Shown piece by piece: positions 11,612 to 22,747 of a stretch of DNA of 64,000 bases. The translations under genes were made by a program, and so were the position numbers. The stretch lies in assembly GCA_029378245.1 (NCBI GenBank), contig JARKIF010000003.1, forward strand, positions 2,294,001 to 2,358,000. The letters run 5' to 3'. The notes below the pieces were generated by a model. It had not been told where the DNA came from. It did no database searches and saw nothing but the letters and a program-made list of their open reading frames with translations. The stretch's first letter is position 1, and each line of letters opens with the position of its first letter. The stretch is from Roridomyces roridus. Lineage: Eukaryota > Basidiomycota > Agaricomycetes > Agaricales > Mycenaceae.

Positions 11612-13304
11612 TCATTCCCACACGTATTCTATCTTGCTCATATACCCCGGCGGCATGGCGTGAATTTCAGTTGGGCAGGGCTGAATCTCAGTCGGCAAGG
11701 ACGCCATCTGAGGCGGAGGAGGAGGCCGAATGACTGCACCTCGCTTCTTCCTAGCACCACCCTGGACCGAGACAAGCCTACCCGTGGTCGGAGACACACG
11801 AGGCGTCGGTGGACTTTGCGGTGGACTTTGCATAAACCGCACACGCTTCGAGCTCGGGCCTGGAGTCCGCTCGCGTGCGCCACCATCAAACCCCGAGTCC
11901 GACCCGGGGTCGGAGCGGTCGACTTGATCATGAGATCTGGAAGAAGAAGGACCAGGAGCAGAGCCCTCCGCGGCATCTTCTTCCTCCTCCTCCCGCCGAC
12001 GTTTGAGGAAGTTGCCTTCCCGATGGACGGTGGGAGTTCCACTAGAACCGCTCTCGACGGAGCGTAAACTAGGAGGTGGCGGCGCCGGGGCTGCTATCGC
12101 CTGAGGTGCCAGCGCAGAAGATGCAGCGGAAGATGGAACGGGCGCGGGCGGCGATCTGGGGAAAGATGTAGGTGGAAGAGCTGGAGTCGGACTGGGGGTG
12201 GGCTCCGATGTGGGGGGGGCTTGGGTGGCAGCTGGAGTTGGAGCTGGGGTCGACACGATCACCGGCGCAAGTTCAGGGGAAGATGCAGATGGCAGAACTG
12301 TCGAATCAGAGGGTGCAGCGGGAGTCGGCGGCACGAAAAATGTAGTTGGTGCAGCTGGAGTCGCCGGTGGAGCCGCAGCTTTCTTCATCGACCCAAAGCA
12401 CGATATCCAATACAGGTCCGGGTCGATCACCTCCCTGCAAATACGCCGTGGTTAGTCAATGTTGGCAAAAACGAAAAAAAAGGACATACTCTGTGGCCAC
12501 GACCTCGGGTATTTCATCCTCAAAAATCCGACCCCGCGCTCGACCATCGGCACGTCGAAGAACCTCGTTCACGACCTCCTGCCCAGCCACGCTTTTCACA
12601 TAATCCAAGAGCTTCCCCCACTCCGCACGCTCCTGCTCAATCTCCACCTGCAACGCCTCGTAATTGTACACCGCGGATTGCAGTGCCGCCTGAGCAGCAG
12701 CCAGCTCCTGCTTTGCTGCCTTGGCCTCGTTCTTGAGGTCAGCGACCATCTCCCCGAGGTAATCCTCGGGGACGGGCTCTCGCTCGACCTCCCCCTCAGT
12801 CGGCGCAGCAACACGACGCCCGACTGGTGGGAACATGAACTCCATCATCGGTCGCGTTCCCTGAGCCGCCGCCGCCTCCCGCTCCCGCTTCTTCCCCTTC
12901 CCCTTGACCTTCACCCTCTTCGCCCGCTCCTCCTCGTCCATATCCAAATCCTCCAGCTCCTCAAACCGCTGCACAGGAAAATCAACCACCCCCCTCTCCA
13001 AACTCTTCAACCCAGCAGCATCCCTCATCTCCTTGGGCGTCCGACGATGAAAGTGGAGAATCCCATCAATGTACCTCGCATCATGGTTGTCGAGGACCGG
13101 GACGACGCGGGGCTCCGATTCAGCGATACCGCCTTGGAGGATTATCTCGTGCGTAAGGTCGACATGGGGCCTCCTCTGCCCACGTTGGTCAACCACCGGG
13201 ATGCAGAAGAATTTGGCGTATTCGGTGAAGAAGGGTTCGGGGACCTGCTGCTTCATCTGGTCGTAGTCGAGTCCGGTGACGATGTTGTTAATGTTGGTAG
13301 CCAT
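11612..13304 (-). CDS. uncharacterised 545-aa protein, charged coiled-coil and Pro-rich tail
   Basis: Two exons, 13304-12490 and 12434-11612 on the minus strand, are joined by a 55-bp intron (GTATGT donor, TTGCAG acceptor) and give 545 residues without interruption. The N-terminal 110 residues (MATNINNIVTGLDYDQMKQQ onward) look globular. A Lys/Arg/Glu-rich stretch around residues 130-150 (KVKGKGKKRERE) resembles a nuclear localisation signal. Residues about 185-250 are Ala/Glu/Gln-rich and likely coiled coil. After the segment DPDLYWISCFGS the C-terminal half is a low-complexity Pro/Ser/Ala tail with RRREEEEED and another basic patch. I do not recognise a family; a nuclear scaffold or regulatory protein is a guess from composition. 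It ends far from its downstream neighbour, so it is monocistronic. Confidence 0.75.
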
Positions 13305-13731
13305 TGTTGGTATGCAGAGGAAGGGGACGAGGACCCTCTGCCTTATATACGTCGACGCTTTGGCCTGTCTTTGATGCGCTTAGCGAACAATAGAGAACAA
13401 GAGGTCAAAGCGTTTCCCAATTTGGGTTATCAGGTCAAAGCACTCACCACATGATCCTCGCTTGCAAGAAGATTGAAACGAGAGTAGAAGCAGATAATTA
13501 TTCATGGATTCTACACAAACCGTAATGTAGATACCGAAAAGAAGAAAAAAGGAGTCACGGAGGGAATGAATGGTGAAACAGAGGAAGCATGCAGAGAGAT
13601 TGGGGGCGCGCGAGCGTATACGAGACTAGGTGTAGAAGGAGACTGTCGAGACATAAATATAAAACAGTTTTTTGTCGGTGGGAGAGAAGAGGAGAAGGGT
13701 ATCGTCGACCGTCCTTCGGCGCTTGTTGAAC
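13305..13731. other. intergenic: upstream region of the Pro-rich gene and 3' flank of the SAM-domain gene
   Basis: The left side is the promoter of the minus-strand gene starting at 13304, with a CCTTATATACG box about 30-40 bp upstream of its ATG. The right side is the 3' flank of the SAM-domain gene. No further gene is seen. Confidence 0.5.
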
Positions 13732-15641
13732 TCAGTCAGTCAAAGGCGGCCCTCCTTCAATCCCCATCTTCTTCCGGACAATCTCAAACGTCTTCAACAT
13801 CTTGCGTCTAGCCCCGAGCGCCGCAACGCCCTTGCCCTCCAACGCCGCCTCGTCCATGATGACCATGTCCTGCCAGTGCATGCCCTCAAAGTTGGGCGTG
13901 TATTTATGCAAACGCAAGCTGCGCAGCCAGGCCGGAATGTCATGGAGCAACGCCGGGTCGACATCTTCCTCGCCCTTGGGTGTCGCGTTCGCATTGTCCG
14001 AACGCAGATTGCCACCCATGCCCCGCGAATTGTTGCTGGGGGTCCGGTTGTTGGGCTGACGCATCATGCGGTTCATACCTCCCTGCCCTTGCTGCATGCC
14101 AAGCCATCCAGCACCTCCCATTCCAAAGGCACCCGCATTAGCTGCGGCCATCTGCGCCTGCGCCATCTGGGCCGCGAGCAGCTGCGTCTCGGGCGAAATG
14201 CCCATCGCCAGCATATTCATGTTGACACCAAACGGATTCATCGCGCCCATCGCGCCGGCGCTATTCATGCCCATGCCCATCCCGAATCCGCCCATCCCGA
14301 GGCCGTTCATGTTGTTCCCGCGGCCAGTATTAGAGCCGTCGTCGCTGCCAAAGCGGTTCGACGACGTGGCAGAGAGCCCCGGGCTCGTCGCACCACGCCA
14401 GTTTGTCCCCGCAGCAGGCCCGCCGGGACGAGAAACCAAGTTGCCATTATCGTCGTAAACACTCTCCTGCTGGTTGCGCGCAGCCCCACGGCGGTGAATA
14501 GTGGGGTCGCCCATGCGGGGAACATTGGGAATGCCTCCTCCGACAGGATTAGCCTTCCAATCTGCTTTTCCGGCCTCCTTGGGCTCCGACTTGGCAAACA
14601 TGGGCAAGGGAGTGGTGACCATGCTCGCCCAGCTCTCGCTGGCAGCGGGGACGGTCACCTCCTGCGAAGCAAGCGGGCGGCCAGTGAATTCGGTGCTCTT
14701 GGGGCGAGAGGACGACTCTTCGCCGGTAGCGGGCGACGCTGGACGGTTGCTCTCGGCAACCTGGGTGAGCCCGCCGGTGCCCCACGTGTTGCGATCTCCA
14801 GTGGAGGGCATGATAGGCGCAGAGATGCGATGGGCAGCGTTGGCGGCCTTGAGCTTGGCACGCTGCTGGGCGAGGGTCGAGGCAGCGTCCTGACCCACGG
14901 CGGCAGACTCGGGAGAGAGGTAGCTCATGGGTGGGTCGATGAGCGACTGGCGGTTGGTCGGCGGCGCCGCCTGGTTAAAGTTGCGCGTGGTCGGTGACGC
15001 GGGCAAGGCCGGGTTGAGGCCAGGTGACTTGAGCGAAGCCAGGCGCGCGTCCATCTGGCTTGACATGGAACCTCCGACGGCGGGGCTGAGCAGGGCGGTC
15101 ATGGGGTCGGACCGTGCCATCTGCTGGAGAACGGTGATGAAAAATCGAATCTGGACTTGAGTCGAATGCTGGAGAAGACTGTATAGAGCGGCTGTGCGCT
15201 CTGCTTCTGAAAGAACTTTAAACCCTGCAGATCGATCAGACAAAAGGATGCGATGACAAGACAAGACGACGCACATTGCTCGATGGCACTGAGTTCCTCC
15301 TTGAAATTTACATCCAAAGAGGCCGCGGCCATGTCTTCGAGCGTCGCCTCGTAATTTTGAAGGTTCTCAAACCATTGGTCGAGTGCTTCGGCTTGCGGTA
15401 GAGATGTCATCAGCTGTTACGGCAACGAAAAAAAAGTGGCAGACACACCTTCAGGAGTCTGGTACAAGCCCGCTGAGCCAAGAAGCTCGCTGGTGGGCCG
15501 TGCGCCACTACCGCCAAGGCGGGGCGAGCCAGGCGCGAGGGTCGGAGTGCCACGTGCAGACGGACCAAGGGACTGGCGAGAATGTTTGCCGTTCTCAGGG
15601 CCAGGAGACGGACTGGGGCTCGAGGGAGGTCGGAGACTCAT
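13732..15641 (-). CDS. Vts1/Smaug-type SAM-domain RNA-binding protein, 608 aa
   Basis: Proteins of this family bind CNGG-type stem-loops through a SAM domain and promote deadenylation and decay of target mRNAs. The minus-strand gene has three exons, 15641-15447, 15413-15275 and 15224-13732, giving 608 residues. The N-terminus is Ser/Pro-rich. Next comes the Vts1-family region [20 protein letters not shown], then [17 protein letters not shown] and [13 protein letters not shown] long Gly/Met/Asn-rich linker follows. The C-terminal SAM domain (about residues 530-600) reads [20 protein letters not shown] and [15 protein letters not shown], the signature of RNA-binding SAM domains. The first intron is only 33 bp with a GGT|GTGTCT donor; this choice keeps the frame, while the alternative GTGTGT donor does not. 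No frameshift is seen. Confidence 0.92.
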
Positions 15642-16415
15642 GGCGGGATAAATGTAGGTGAGATATGGGGGCTAGATGAAAGGGCGGGGTGGGATAGGGT
15701 GTCTGTGTCGGCCGTTCAAGGGAATACTTGTGATTGACCCCGTTCGTAAGGTGAAGGACGTCGAGTCTTGTGGGACCTACTAGGGTCCTGGGCTAGAAAC
15801 TACAAGGAATGCTCCTGGGGCGTTTCTAGACGAGACCAGCGGAGCCTGCCGGTCTAGCTAAGGAACGGTGTTGGCGACGAGCTGCAGGGCGACGACGTGG
15901 GGGAGACGACGACGAGCGGCAACGACGACGAGGACGAAAAAGCTCAGCGAGGTGGAGGAGCTAAGGAGAGAAGAACCGGACGGCGCCAGCGGCTGATATC
16001 TCACGATGGCAGTGTTATGACTGATCTATTGTCTCGGTTTCATTGATCAATCTGACACCTCATCTGCCCTGGATGTCTGCCCTCAAGAATAGGCTGCAAA
16101 ATCTGTCTTTGAAAAGGATTCTACGCGGCTGTCTATTTTTTTTCAACCTCTTCAAGGTCTTGCAAACCGACCAACAAGCGGACTTCTCTGCGGAGCGGAA
16201 TTGCCAACTTTGATGTCCATGAATAGGGACATTGCCCATCCTATCAGTTTCAGGACGTAGGGCGCTTGATTGAATGAATGTGAGTTGGATGTGTGGAAGG
16301 TTTACGAAAAATTCCAGCAAGAAGAGCTCAGAAGCGCCGAAAATACCAAAAACCGGCGCGCGTGCGGCAGGTTGTTCCTGCGGTGACCCGACCTTTGAAT
16401 TCTCTGCCACGGACC
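15642..16415. other. divergent promoter region between SAM-domain gene and MFS gene
   Basis: About 770 bp separate the two divergent start codons. The part near 15880-15960 is rich in GAC/GACGAC trinucleotides, likely 5' leader of the minus-strand SAM-domain gene. No gene is supported; the minus frame at 16060-16449 overlaps the MFS start and looks like a shadow. Confidence 0.5.
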
Positions 16416-18253
16416 ATGTCCTCAAGCGAAGATATCCAGCTGGCTCCACTTCCTCCTGCCACCTCTACCGATGCCCCCGAGCCGGGGCTTACGGACATGA
16501 ACGGGAACGCCAACCAGTCGGCATTACCTCCTATTGATGGCGGATTCGGCGCCTGGTCTTTTGTGAGTCATTCTCATTTAGATGCGGGTTTCATATTCAA
16601 ATGGACGATAGCTCGTCGCCGCGTTCGTTATTGAAGCGGTCGTTTATGGCTTCCCATTCGCTTATGGCGTCTTTTTGGATTGTAATGAATCCATTCCAGT
16701 CGAGACTCCGCTGATGATATATGTATGTAGCGTACCTCCATGAGCCACGATTTAGCTCCCAAAAGGATGCTACATCCCTTCTTCCATTGATCGGGACCCT
16801 CTCCCTCGGTATAATATACTGCTCCGGTAAGTATCGACTACCACGTTAAGCACGCACAAACGGCTAGACAGGTGTTGTGGTCAACCCTATTGCCACTCGC
16901 TACCCGCGGCTCCTCCGCCCCTTGATGTGGCTCGGTGCGGCCATTTGTTGCCTTAGCCTGTTCGGAGCAAGTTATGCCACCAAGGTGAGTTCCGATCTCT
17001 CCCACCACATGACTATTTCATCAACTTATAGGTCGTCCACTTGATTCTCCTGCAGGGTGTACTGTATTCTATCGGCGGGAGTGCGTCTATTCACCCTGTC
17101 TGCACAGCGTGCTTATTCCTTCAGGCCTTCTCTACCTTCCATGCATGCCTTACATGTCTGAATGGTTTGTTCTGCGAAGAGGTCTGGCTCTCGGTATCAT
17201 TTTTGCGGGTAGGCTTAGCGTTTATTTCGTTCTCTTATACAAACCTATCGTCACAGGTACCGCTGCCGGCGGTCTACTCCTTCCCTTCGCACTACCTCCA
17301 CTCATATCCCGCTATGGAATCTCCAAAACCATGCGCATCCTCTCAGTTTCAGTGGCGATCCTGTTGCTTCCACTATTGCCCTTGATGAGGGGTCGTCTTC
17401 CATTATCCCGAGTCAACGTTCAAGGACCAGCTCCTCGTGGTTTACGACCTCAGGATTGGATGAAAAACAAAGCATTTTTACTCTATCTTGCCGTCAACAC
17501 GTTGCAGGGTTTCGCTTATTTCGTGCCTATCATCTATTTGCCTAGTAAGTGTCGTTCATTTGCGACTGAATGATTTCACTGACGAACAGCCTTCGCCAAT
17601 TACTTGCATCTGAGTCCCTCCAGCTCGGCAATTACTCTGGCAATGTTCAACGGTATGATCATATCCGAGCTGCGCGAGTAACTCTGATAGCATGTCAGTA
17701 TCATCTTTCGTGAGCGGCGTAGTCATGGGCCACCTCTCCGACAGAGTGAATCCATGGCTGCTCGCACTTTCAACTCTCCTAGCGACCTCCCTCACAACCT
17801 TCATCCTCTGGGGCGTCCTCTCGCACTCCTTCGCCGGCCTTCTCGCGTTCAGCACCGTATACGGGAGCATCGCGGGCGGTTGGAGCAGCGCATGGACAGG
17901 CTTCGTACGCCCTCTCGCAAGTACGTCTGTCTCTTCCATTCTCCCCTCCTTCCTCACAATAAACACAAAAACAGGAGACGACCTCGCCATGTCCACCAGA
18001 CTCTACGGCTACCTCCTCCTCTCTCGCGGCATCGGAAACATCGTATCAACGCCCATTTCAAGCAAGTTATTCTCGCAGGTCAGGAACACGACTATCATCC
18101 GTGTGGAGAGCACCGGATTCGACGTTGCAGATGGTCGATTTGAGAACATGATTATTATACACTGGGACGTGCTTCGCCGGTGCAGCTGGTATCGCTGTCT
18201 TGGGTTGGGCGATGGACGTGCGACGAGGACGCCAAGGCAGTCAGAACTCGTGA
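16416..18253 (+). CDS. Monocarboxylate-transporter-like MFS permease, one apparent 1-bp frameshift
   Basis: The start is ATG 16416 (MSSSEDIQLAPL). After a Pro-rich cytosolic N-terminus the motif DGGFGAWSF, typical of fungal monocarboxylate-transporter homologs (MCH/MCT family), leads into the first membrane helix (LVAAFVIEAVVYGFPFAYGV). Further helices are spread over about nine exons: LLPLIGTLSLGIIYCSGG, YMSEWFVLRRGLALGIIFAG (the family loop), NTLQGFAYFVPIIYLP, SFVSGVVMGHLSDRVNP and LGWAMDVRRGRQ. All introns are short GT-AG. One extra base near 18151-18160 separates FENMII from YTGTCFAGAAGIAVLGWAMD and would remove the last helix. Given the quality of the rest this may be a consensus error. 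The substrate is unknown; location is the plasma membrane or an organelle membrane. Confidence 0.82.
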
Positions 18254-18414
18254 AAAGAACTTCTGTTCGCCGCGCAATTGTATATATTGTTTCGGGCTTG
18301 TCGGTCTTTCGAATCGAATAAATGCCTTTCATCCTTTCCGCTTACGGTTGTGGCGTGGAAAGTATATCGCAGAGTCCATCCTTCCAACTACGTCCGAGCT
18401 TTTTCGGTGGTGTG

Positions 18415-18587
18415 AAACGCTTCCTGTCTTTTATGACGAGCAAGAGGAACAGGAAGATAGCGACAGTGGTTCACACGTCATTCACCCATGGAAGCTTCGT
18501 GCCTCTGTTCTCAGGTTTCTTCAAGAACGAGTAGCTGGTGAGCCTTGGGGGCCGGTGCTCAAGAATGAGGATGAAGAAGACTCTTGA
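18415..18587 (+). pseudogene. degraded family B third-exon remnant (tentative)
   Basis: An acidic stretch (EQEEQEDSDSG) is followed by LRASVLRFLQERVAGE, which resembles the family B third-exon motif VRATVLRVFVKNEEL both at DNA level and in position after an acidic tract. The tail is acidic and lacks the basic KRKAE motif. No matching exon 1 or 2 is present upstream, where the MFS 3' flank lies. The similarity is short and the call is tentative. Confidence 0.3.
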
Positions 18588-18721
18588 AACGAATGAAAAA
18601 TGTGTTCGAGCAAAGAACAAGAATGTATGCATACAATATAGCTATATAGCTAGGTTTGGTTCACAAGAATCGGCCGGGACGACTACGCTCTCCGGGTGCG
18701 ACAAGAAGTGAGCTCAACTGA

Positions 18722-20263
18722 TCAAAAGTCCTCTTCTGTGCGGATTAGTTCAATCTAGTGCGAAAGTGAGAAGAAAGTAAGATATCGTCAGAGAAGCGTC
18801 CTTTTCAGTTGCCAAGAGAGGGGTCCTCACAATCTTTGAATCGATGTTTCCCGAGCTGAGCGTCTCAAGTTTGGATCGAATGTCTATGCGTAAACCTTGT
18901 GCGCGAAGATCATGTAGTTTGTTGAGCGCATCCTTGACCTGCGGGTCCGACTTGCTCGGCGACTTGATTTCAACATCACCCGGGCGCCCGCCCATCCTGC
19001 GATCCACCCCAAATGAAAGTTGAAACGATTTCAAACGCGCCACGCCTGGAACCTCCTTGGTCCTGGCGGCAAGTGTATCCACAAGCTCCGCGAGATTGAC
19101 ATGGAATTGGCACTCGCGGATGGCCAATGACTTGAGTGCCGGTAATCGAGTGCCAGCGACATCGAGCCATAAATCACTCAGCGCGACATCATCCGGAGCA
19201 CGGAGAGTCAAGTCTTGTAAAGAGTGCAAAGGGATCGAGTCGAGGAAATTGGGCAACCACCAACTCTCTGCTTGGTGTAGACAGAGATCAAGCTGGCGCA
19301 GCGTACATGCCGAACGCGTCACCAAGTCATCCACAAAGTTGGCGACATCATCCGAATCCTCATCGACCGAGATCTCCAATCGATCCAGGGCGGGGAGTGT
19401 AAGATATTGGATCATGTCCACCGATGGCCCAACACCGAGAAGAATGCTGCAGAGATGAGGGAGGACGATAAATGTGGAGCTGGGACTGTCCAGATGGCCA
19501 GTATCATCACAGAAAATCTGGAGTTCCACAAGATTGGGTGTATGCGCAACGAACGCAAGGCAATCGGCAAGATCAGCCAACAGGTGAAGTTTGGTCAGCT
19601 GTGTCTTTGGAAGGGAGGCCTGCAGTTGTTTTACTGGGCCATACCTCAAGAACACCTCTCGAAGGCAAGGCGCATCGAGGTGAGGTGCATCGAAGTGAGG
19701 GTTTTCAGCGTGATCAGACTCGAAACTGTCGGAAATGCAGAGGCTTCGCAGACGCGGAAAAGAGAGGGGGGGAAGTGAGATGGATTCAAAGCCTTCGAGC
19801 TCCAACCTTTCCAACTGCGATGCGAACCGGAATACTATTTCATAAAGCCCCGACTCCCAGCAGGCTTGAGACGACATTCCGAGTGTCGAGTCAAACTGGG
19901 CAACGAGAGTCAAGGGAAGGCCGCCGGCACGAGAGAACAATATCGGAAGGGCATCCACTGATTTCTTGTAACCAGCCGCCACTTTGTATCCTGTCCACAG
20001 TCGGCATGTAGATATTGCCACCTCGCGCCACGAGCGACAGACCCATGTCAAGCCCAATGGGTTCCGGTCAGGGTGCGATTTGGCATAGTGGACAAAGATT
20101 CGGAGGTTATTTCATTCGGCAGGGTGAGGACGGGGTACACAATGGCGTCAAGATCCTGCGCGACGGAATCGCGCTCGGAACGTAGCAGCGCGATCTGTTC
20201 CTCGTGAAGAAGGATTCGTTGGTCGATTTCTTCGACGCGCGACCGCCATTTGGTGCCGAGCAT
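18722..20263 (-). CDS. F-box-like/LRR protein, one apparent 1-bp frameshift in the F-box segment
   Basis: The minus-strand gene starts MLGTKWRSRVEEIDQRIL at 20263. The N-terminal 40 residues form a short coiled coil, then comes the F-box-like segment LDAIVYPVLTLPNEITSE. Relative to the paralogs one A is missing in TCCGAA(A)TCTTTG near 20099-20101, which shifts the frame. The correct frame resumes with LTWVCRSWREVAISTCRLW and a 370-residue LRR body with repeats such as LPRLRSL and LTLPALDRLEISV. Unlike its paralogs it lacks the intron after the F-box. The final exon, 18754-18722, encodes IELIRTEEDF after a 76-bp intron. The missing base lies in an A-run, so a sequencing error is possible. The gene is head to head with the family B copy at 20366. 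A likely role is substrate adaptor of an SCF ubiquitin ligase. Confidence 0.75.
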
Positions 20264-20365
20264 TGTCTACGACCCAGATTCGAGGATTGTTGCGAGTGGT
20301 TGCGGATCAAGCCTGGAAAACAGCGTCAAACAACTGTTGACAGCTACTACCACAACGTCCTCGCG
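20264..20365. promoter_or_regulatory. shared bidirectional promoter between F-box/LRR and family B genes
   Basis: Only 102 bp separate the divergent start codons. The segment contains, read toward the F-box gene, GTTGTTTGACGCTGTTTT and CTTGATCCGCAACCACTCGC. The same words recur in the inverted copy at 52138-52230. Conservation of a non-coding spacer in two divergent gene pairs supports a shared promoter and 5' leader. Confidence 0.6.
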
Positions 20366-21478
20366 ATGGAATTCCCTCCCGATCTCATGTTCTCTGCTCT
20401 CACTTGGTCTGGCAATCCTGTCGGAGTGCGTGAAGCAGATCAGTTTGAAGAAGAGCACGTTGGTACATACAGCGAAGCGGCGTCCGTCCAACTCCGCAAG
20501 ACTGGTCCCAGCAGCCTTGAGCCCGGCGCCGTCGAGTACGTGCCAGCAGGAGCCTACTTCTTTCAATTACACCCGACGCGCCTGGGTCCACTCGATCGAC
20601 TGCAACGAAGGGCAGATTATGGCTGAAAACTCATCGCCTATCTTTGCCATCTGTCTTCCTGGGCGCGTGCAGTGGCCTGAACGGCTTGAACCGAGCTTGG
20701 AGTATGATGTAAGACTCAGGGTGGGTCTTGGAATGGTCTTGAGCTGACTGTCTTAGTACAAACGACCGAGCACAGGTCCTCCCTTCATATTTTACGGAGA
20801 GGACTTCGACACATATGGGCCGGGAGGGAATGACTGGTTCCATGGCCTGTATTTCAGAGCTCCTGATTTGCCGGGCCAGGGTCAAGACGATGCAGCACCT
20901 AGCGTGTTGAGAGGTGGGGATATCCCCACTCGTGGTAGGGGATGGGCTGGCGATTGGGCGATGTCATTGTTGGAGCTACAGGACCGGAAGGAGTCGTTGG
21001 GTGAGAGAACGCGTGATTTGGCATACAGACGGAAACGAGTCGGATTTTGAGTTGCCAGAACGGAATTGGGGGATCGAATTTCGTCTTGAAGTGAGCTTGG
21101 TTCTGGCTTTGATTGATCGTCACTCACGATCCCCAGGCGCTTCAAGTTACTGAATCTGCCGATGCAGAATACAACGAAGACGACCACGGACCTTCCAAAT
21201 CCAAGCGCACTATCTCGGACTACCATGTCCGCGCCACGGTCCTCATGATCAGGGTTGTCGTCACGGAGAAACAGCTGGAGAAGCTTCGTGAATTGCAGAT
21301 TTCACTCGAGTCTGAATCGGATTCGGAGGTCTTGCAGGTCTTGGAGGATGATACAGATGATGAAGACGAATTTCCCGCCCAGAACTCGATGAAAAGGAAA
21401 GCGGAAATCGAGCTGGACGAGTGCATGGACTGGGAGGGTGCTGGTGAATCTAAGAAGCGGAGGAAGAAGAACTTGTAA
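20366..21478 (+). pseudogene. family B protein, frameshifted copy
   Basis: The start MEFPPDLMFSALTWSG is nearly identical to the intact copy at 51088-52137. The three-exon plan is kept: exon 1 to about 20720, exon 2 (GPPFIFYGEDFDTYGPGGND) to about 21090, exon 3 (ALQVTESADAEY) to the stop at 21476-21478. Two single-base changes break the frame. One is an extra base near 20547-20550 (VPAG|PTSFNYTRRAW). The other is a missing base near 21010-21012 (GERTR|VIWHTDGNESDF). The C-terminal part keeps SKRTISDYHVRATVL and the basic tail KRKAEIELDE...KKRRKKNL. No function is known for the family. It may be a decayed copy or an intact gene with errors. Confidence 0.65.
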
Positions 21479-21654
21479 TGTATGTGTTTTTGTCGTCGCT
21501 TTCCGCGTCAAGTATACAGGATTGAAATTTTTGTTCTGCTTTCACACACAAATGAATCGAATCGCCTTTGACTTTCGCAAAATCGTTCTGTCAACAGGGG
21601 CTGCAATAGGGTTTGTCTCATCGCTCGTTACCTTCGCCCACCGTCACAATCAAG

Positions 21655-22747
21655 ATGGACGCACCTCCCCTGCTCATGATCTCCGCTCTTAGGTGGAATG
21701 GCACACCCGAAGTGTATAGCGCCGGCAGCATACGAGGAGGCGGTGTCTGTCCAACTGCAAAAGCGGGGTCTCAGCGATGTCGACCAGGACGCTGTCGAGT
21801 ACGTCCCGGCGGTCCCGACCTTATTCACGTACACGCGCCATGCGTTTACTGGCACAGTGTCCTACGAGCCTGACGAGGGGGTCGTGGGCCTAAACGTCTC
21901 ACCTGTGATGAGCATATGTCTTCTTGGGCGTGTGCAGTGGCCAGAGAGATTTCGCTCCAGTCCTTCGAATGAAAGTGTGAGAAGATCCAGAATACTTACA
22001 GTTACTGTGTGCCGTTCGAGCTGATGTGTTCACGTAGCCGCTTCAGAGAACGCTCACGGGTCCTCCCTTCGAGTTCTACAGTGTGGACGTCTGCAATGAT
22101 TCCTACTGGTACCCGGAGGAAAGACTAGAACCTCAACGTTTCCATGGTGTGCGTCTCTCTGGGCCAGATTTCGTCTTCGATCCCGATGATTGTTACGACG
22201 GACCAGGATGGAGGGGCGACTGGGTCACGGCTTTGTTGGAACAGTCGGAGAAGCGGAAGAGCAGAGATAAACCATTCGCTGAGATGAACAAGATCTTGTG
22301 GACGTACTCCAAGGACCGAGAACGGCTGTGCTTGTGGGGCGTCGAGCTCCGGTTCGAGGTGAGTGCCCCGAGACTTGGCAATTCCCGCAGATGGTCCAAC
22401 TTACCCCTTAGGTTCTGGACGTCAATGAGTTCTTTGATGAAAGAAAATTAGACGAAGACTCGGAGGATGGAAATGAAGACGAAGAACGCGCCATTTCAGA
22501 TTATACCGCTCGTGCCACCATTCTCCGGGTTTTCGTCAAGAAAGAAGGGTTGGCCTGCCTTCACGAGCCTGATCCGCCGGTGCTGGAGGAATCGGACGAG
22601 ACGGAGGAAGACTATGATGATTCTGGTGCCGCAGAAAGTCCTGGGGTCCAGTCAGCTTCGATGAAAAGGAAGGCGGAGGTTGACCCGGGCGAACAGTCGT
22701 TGGATGCCGAGGATGCTGGCGATCCCAAAAAGAGACTGAAGAAATAA
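21655..22747 (+). CDS. family B protein, one frame disruption in exon 1
   Basis: The start is MDAPPLLMISALRWNGTPEV at 21655. Exon 1 is interrupted near 21716-21730, where the block equivalent to VGTYNEA is shortened and the frame changes. It then continues EEAVSVQLQKRGLSDVDQ, VEYVPAVPTLFTYTRHAF and LLGRVQWPERF. Exon 2 (TGPPFEFYSVDVC onward) has GWRGDWVTALLEQSEKRKS and WGVELRFE. Exon 3 has an acidic N-terminal stretch, AISDYTARATILRVFVKKEG, and ends with MKRKAEVDPGEQ and DPKKRLKK. Introns are phase 0 with GTGAG donors. It lies in tandem 177 bp after the preceding family B copy. The basic tail resembles a bipartite nuclear localisation signal. Function is unknown. Confidence 0.68.

Noticed and set aside
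14501..14997. Long plus-strand frames over 13672-14997
   Set aside because: They are antisense shadows of the intact SAM-domain gene, whose minus-strand frame carries conserved motifs.
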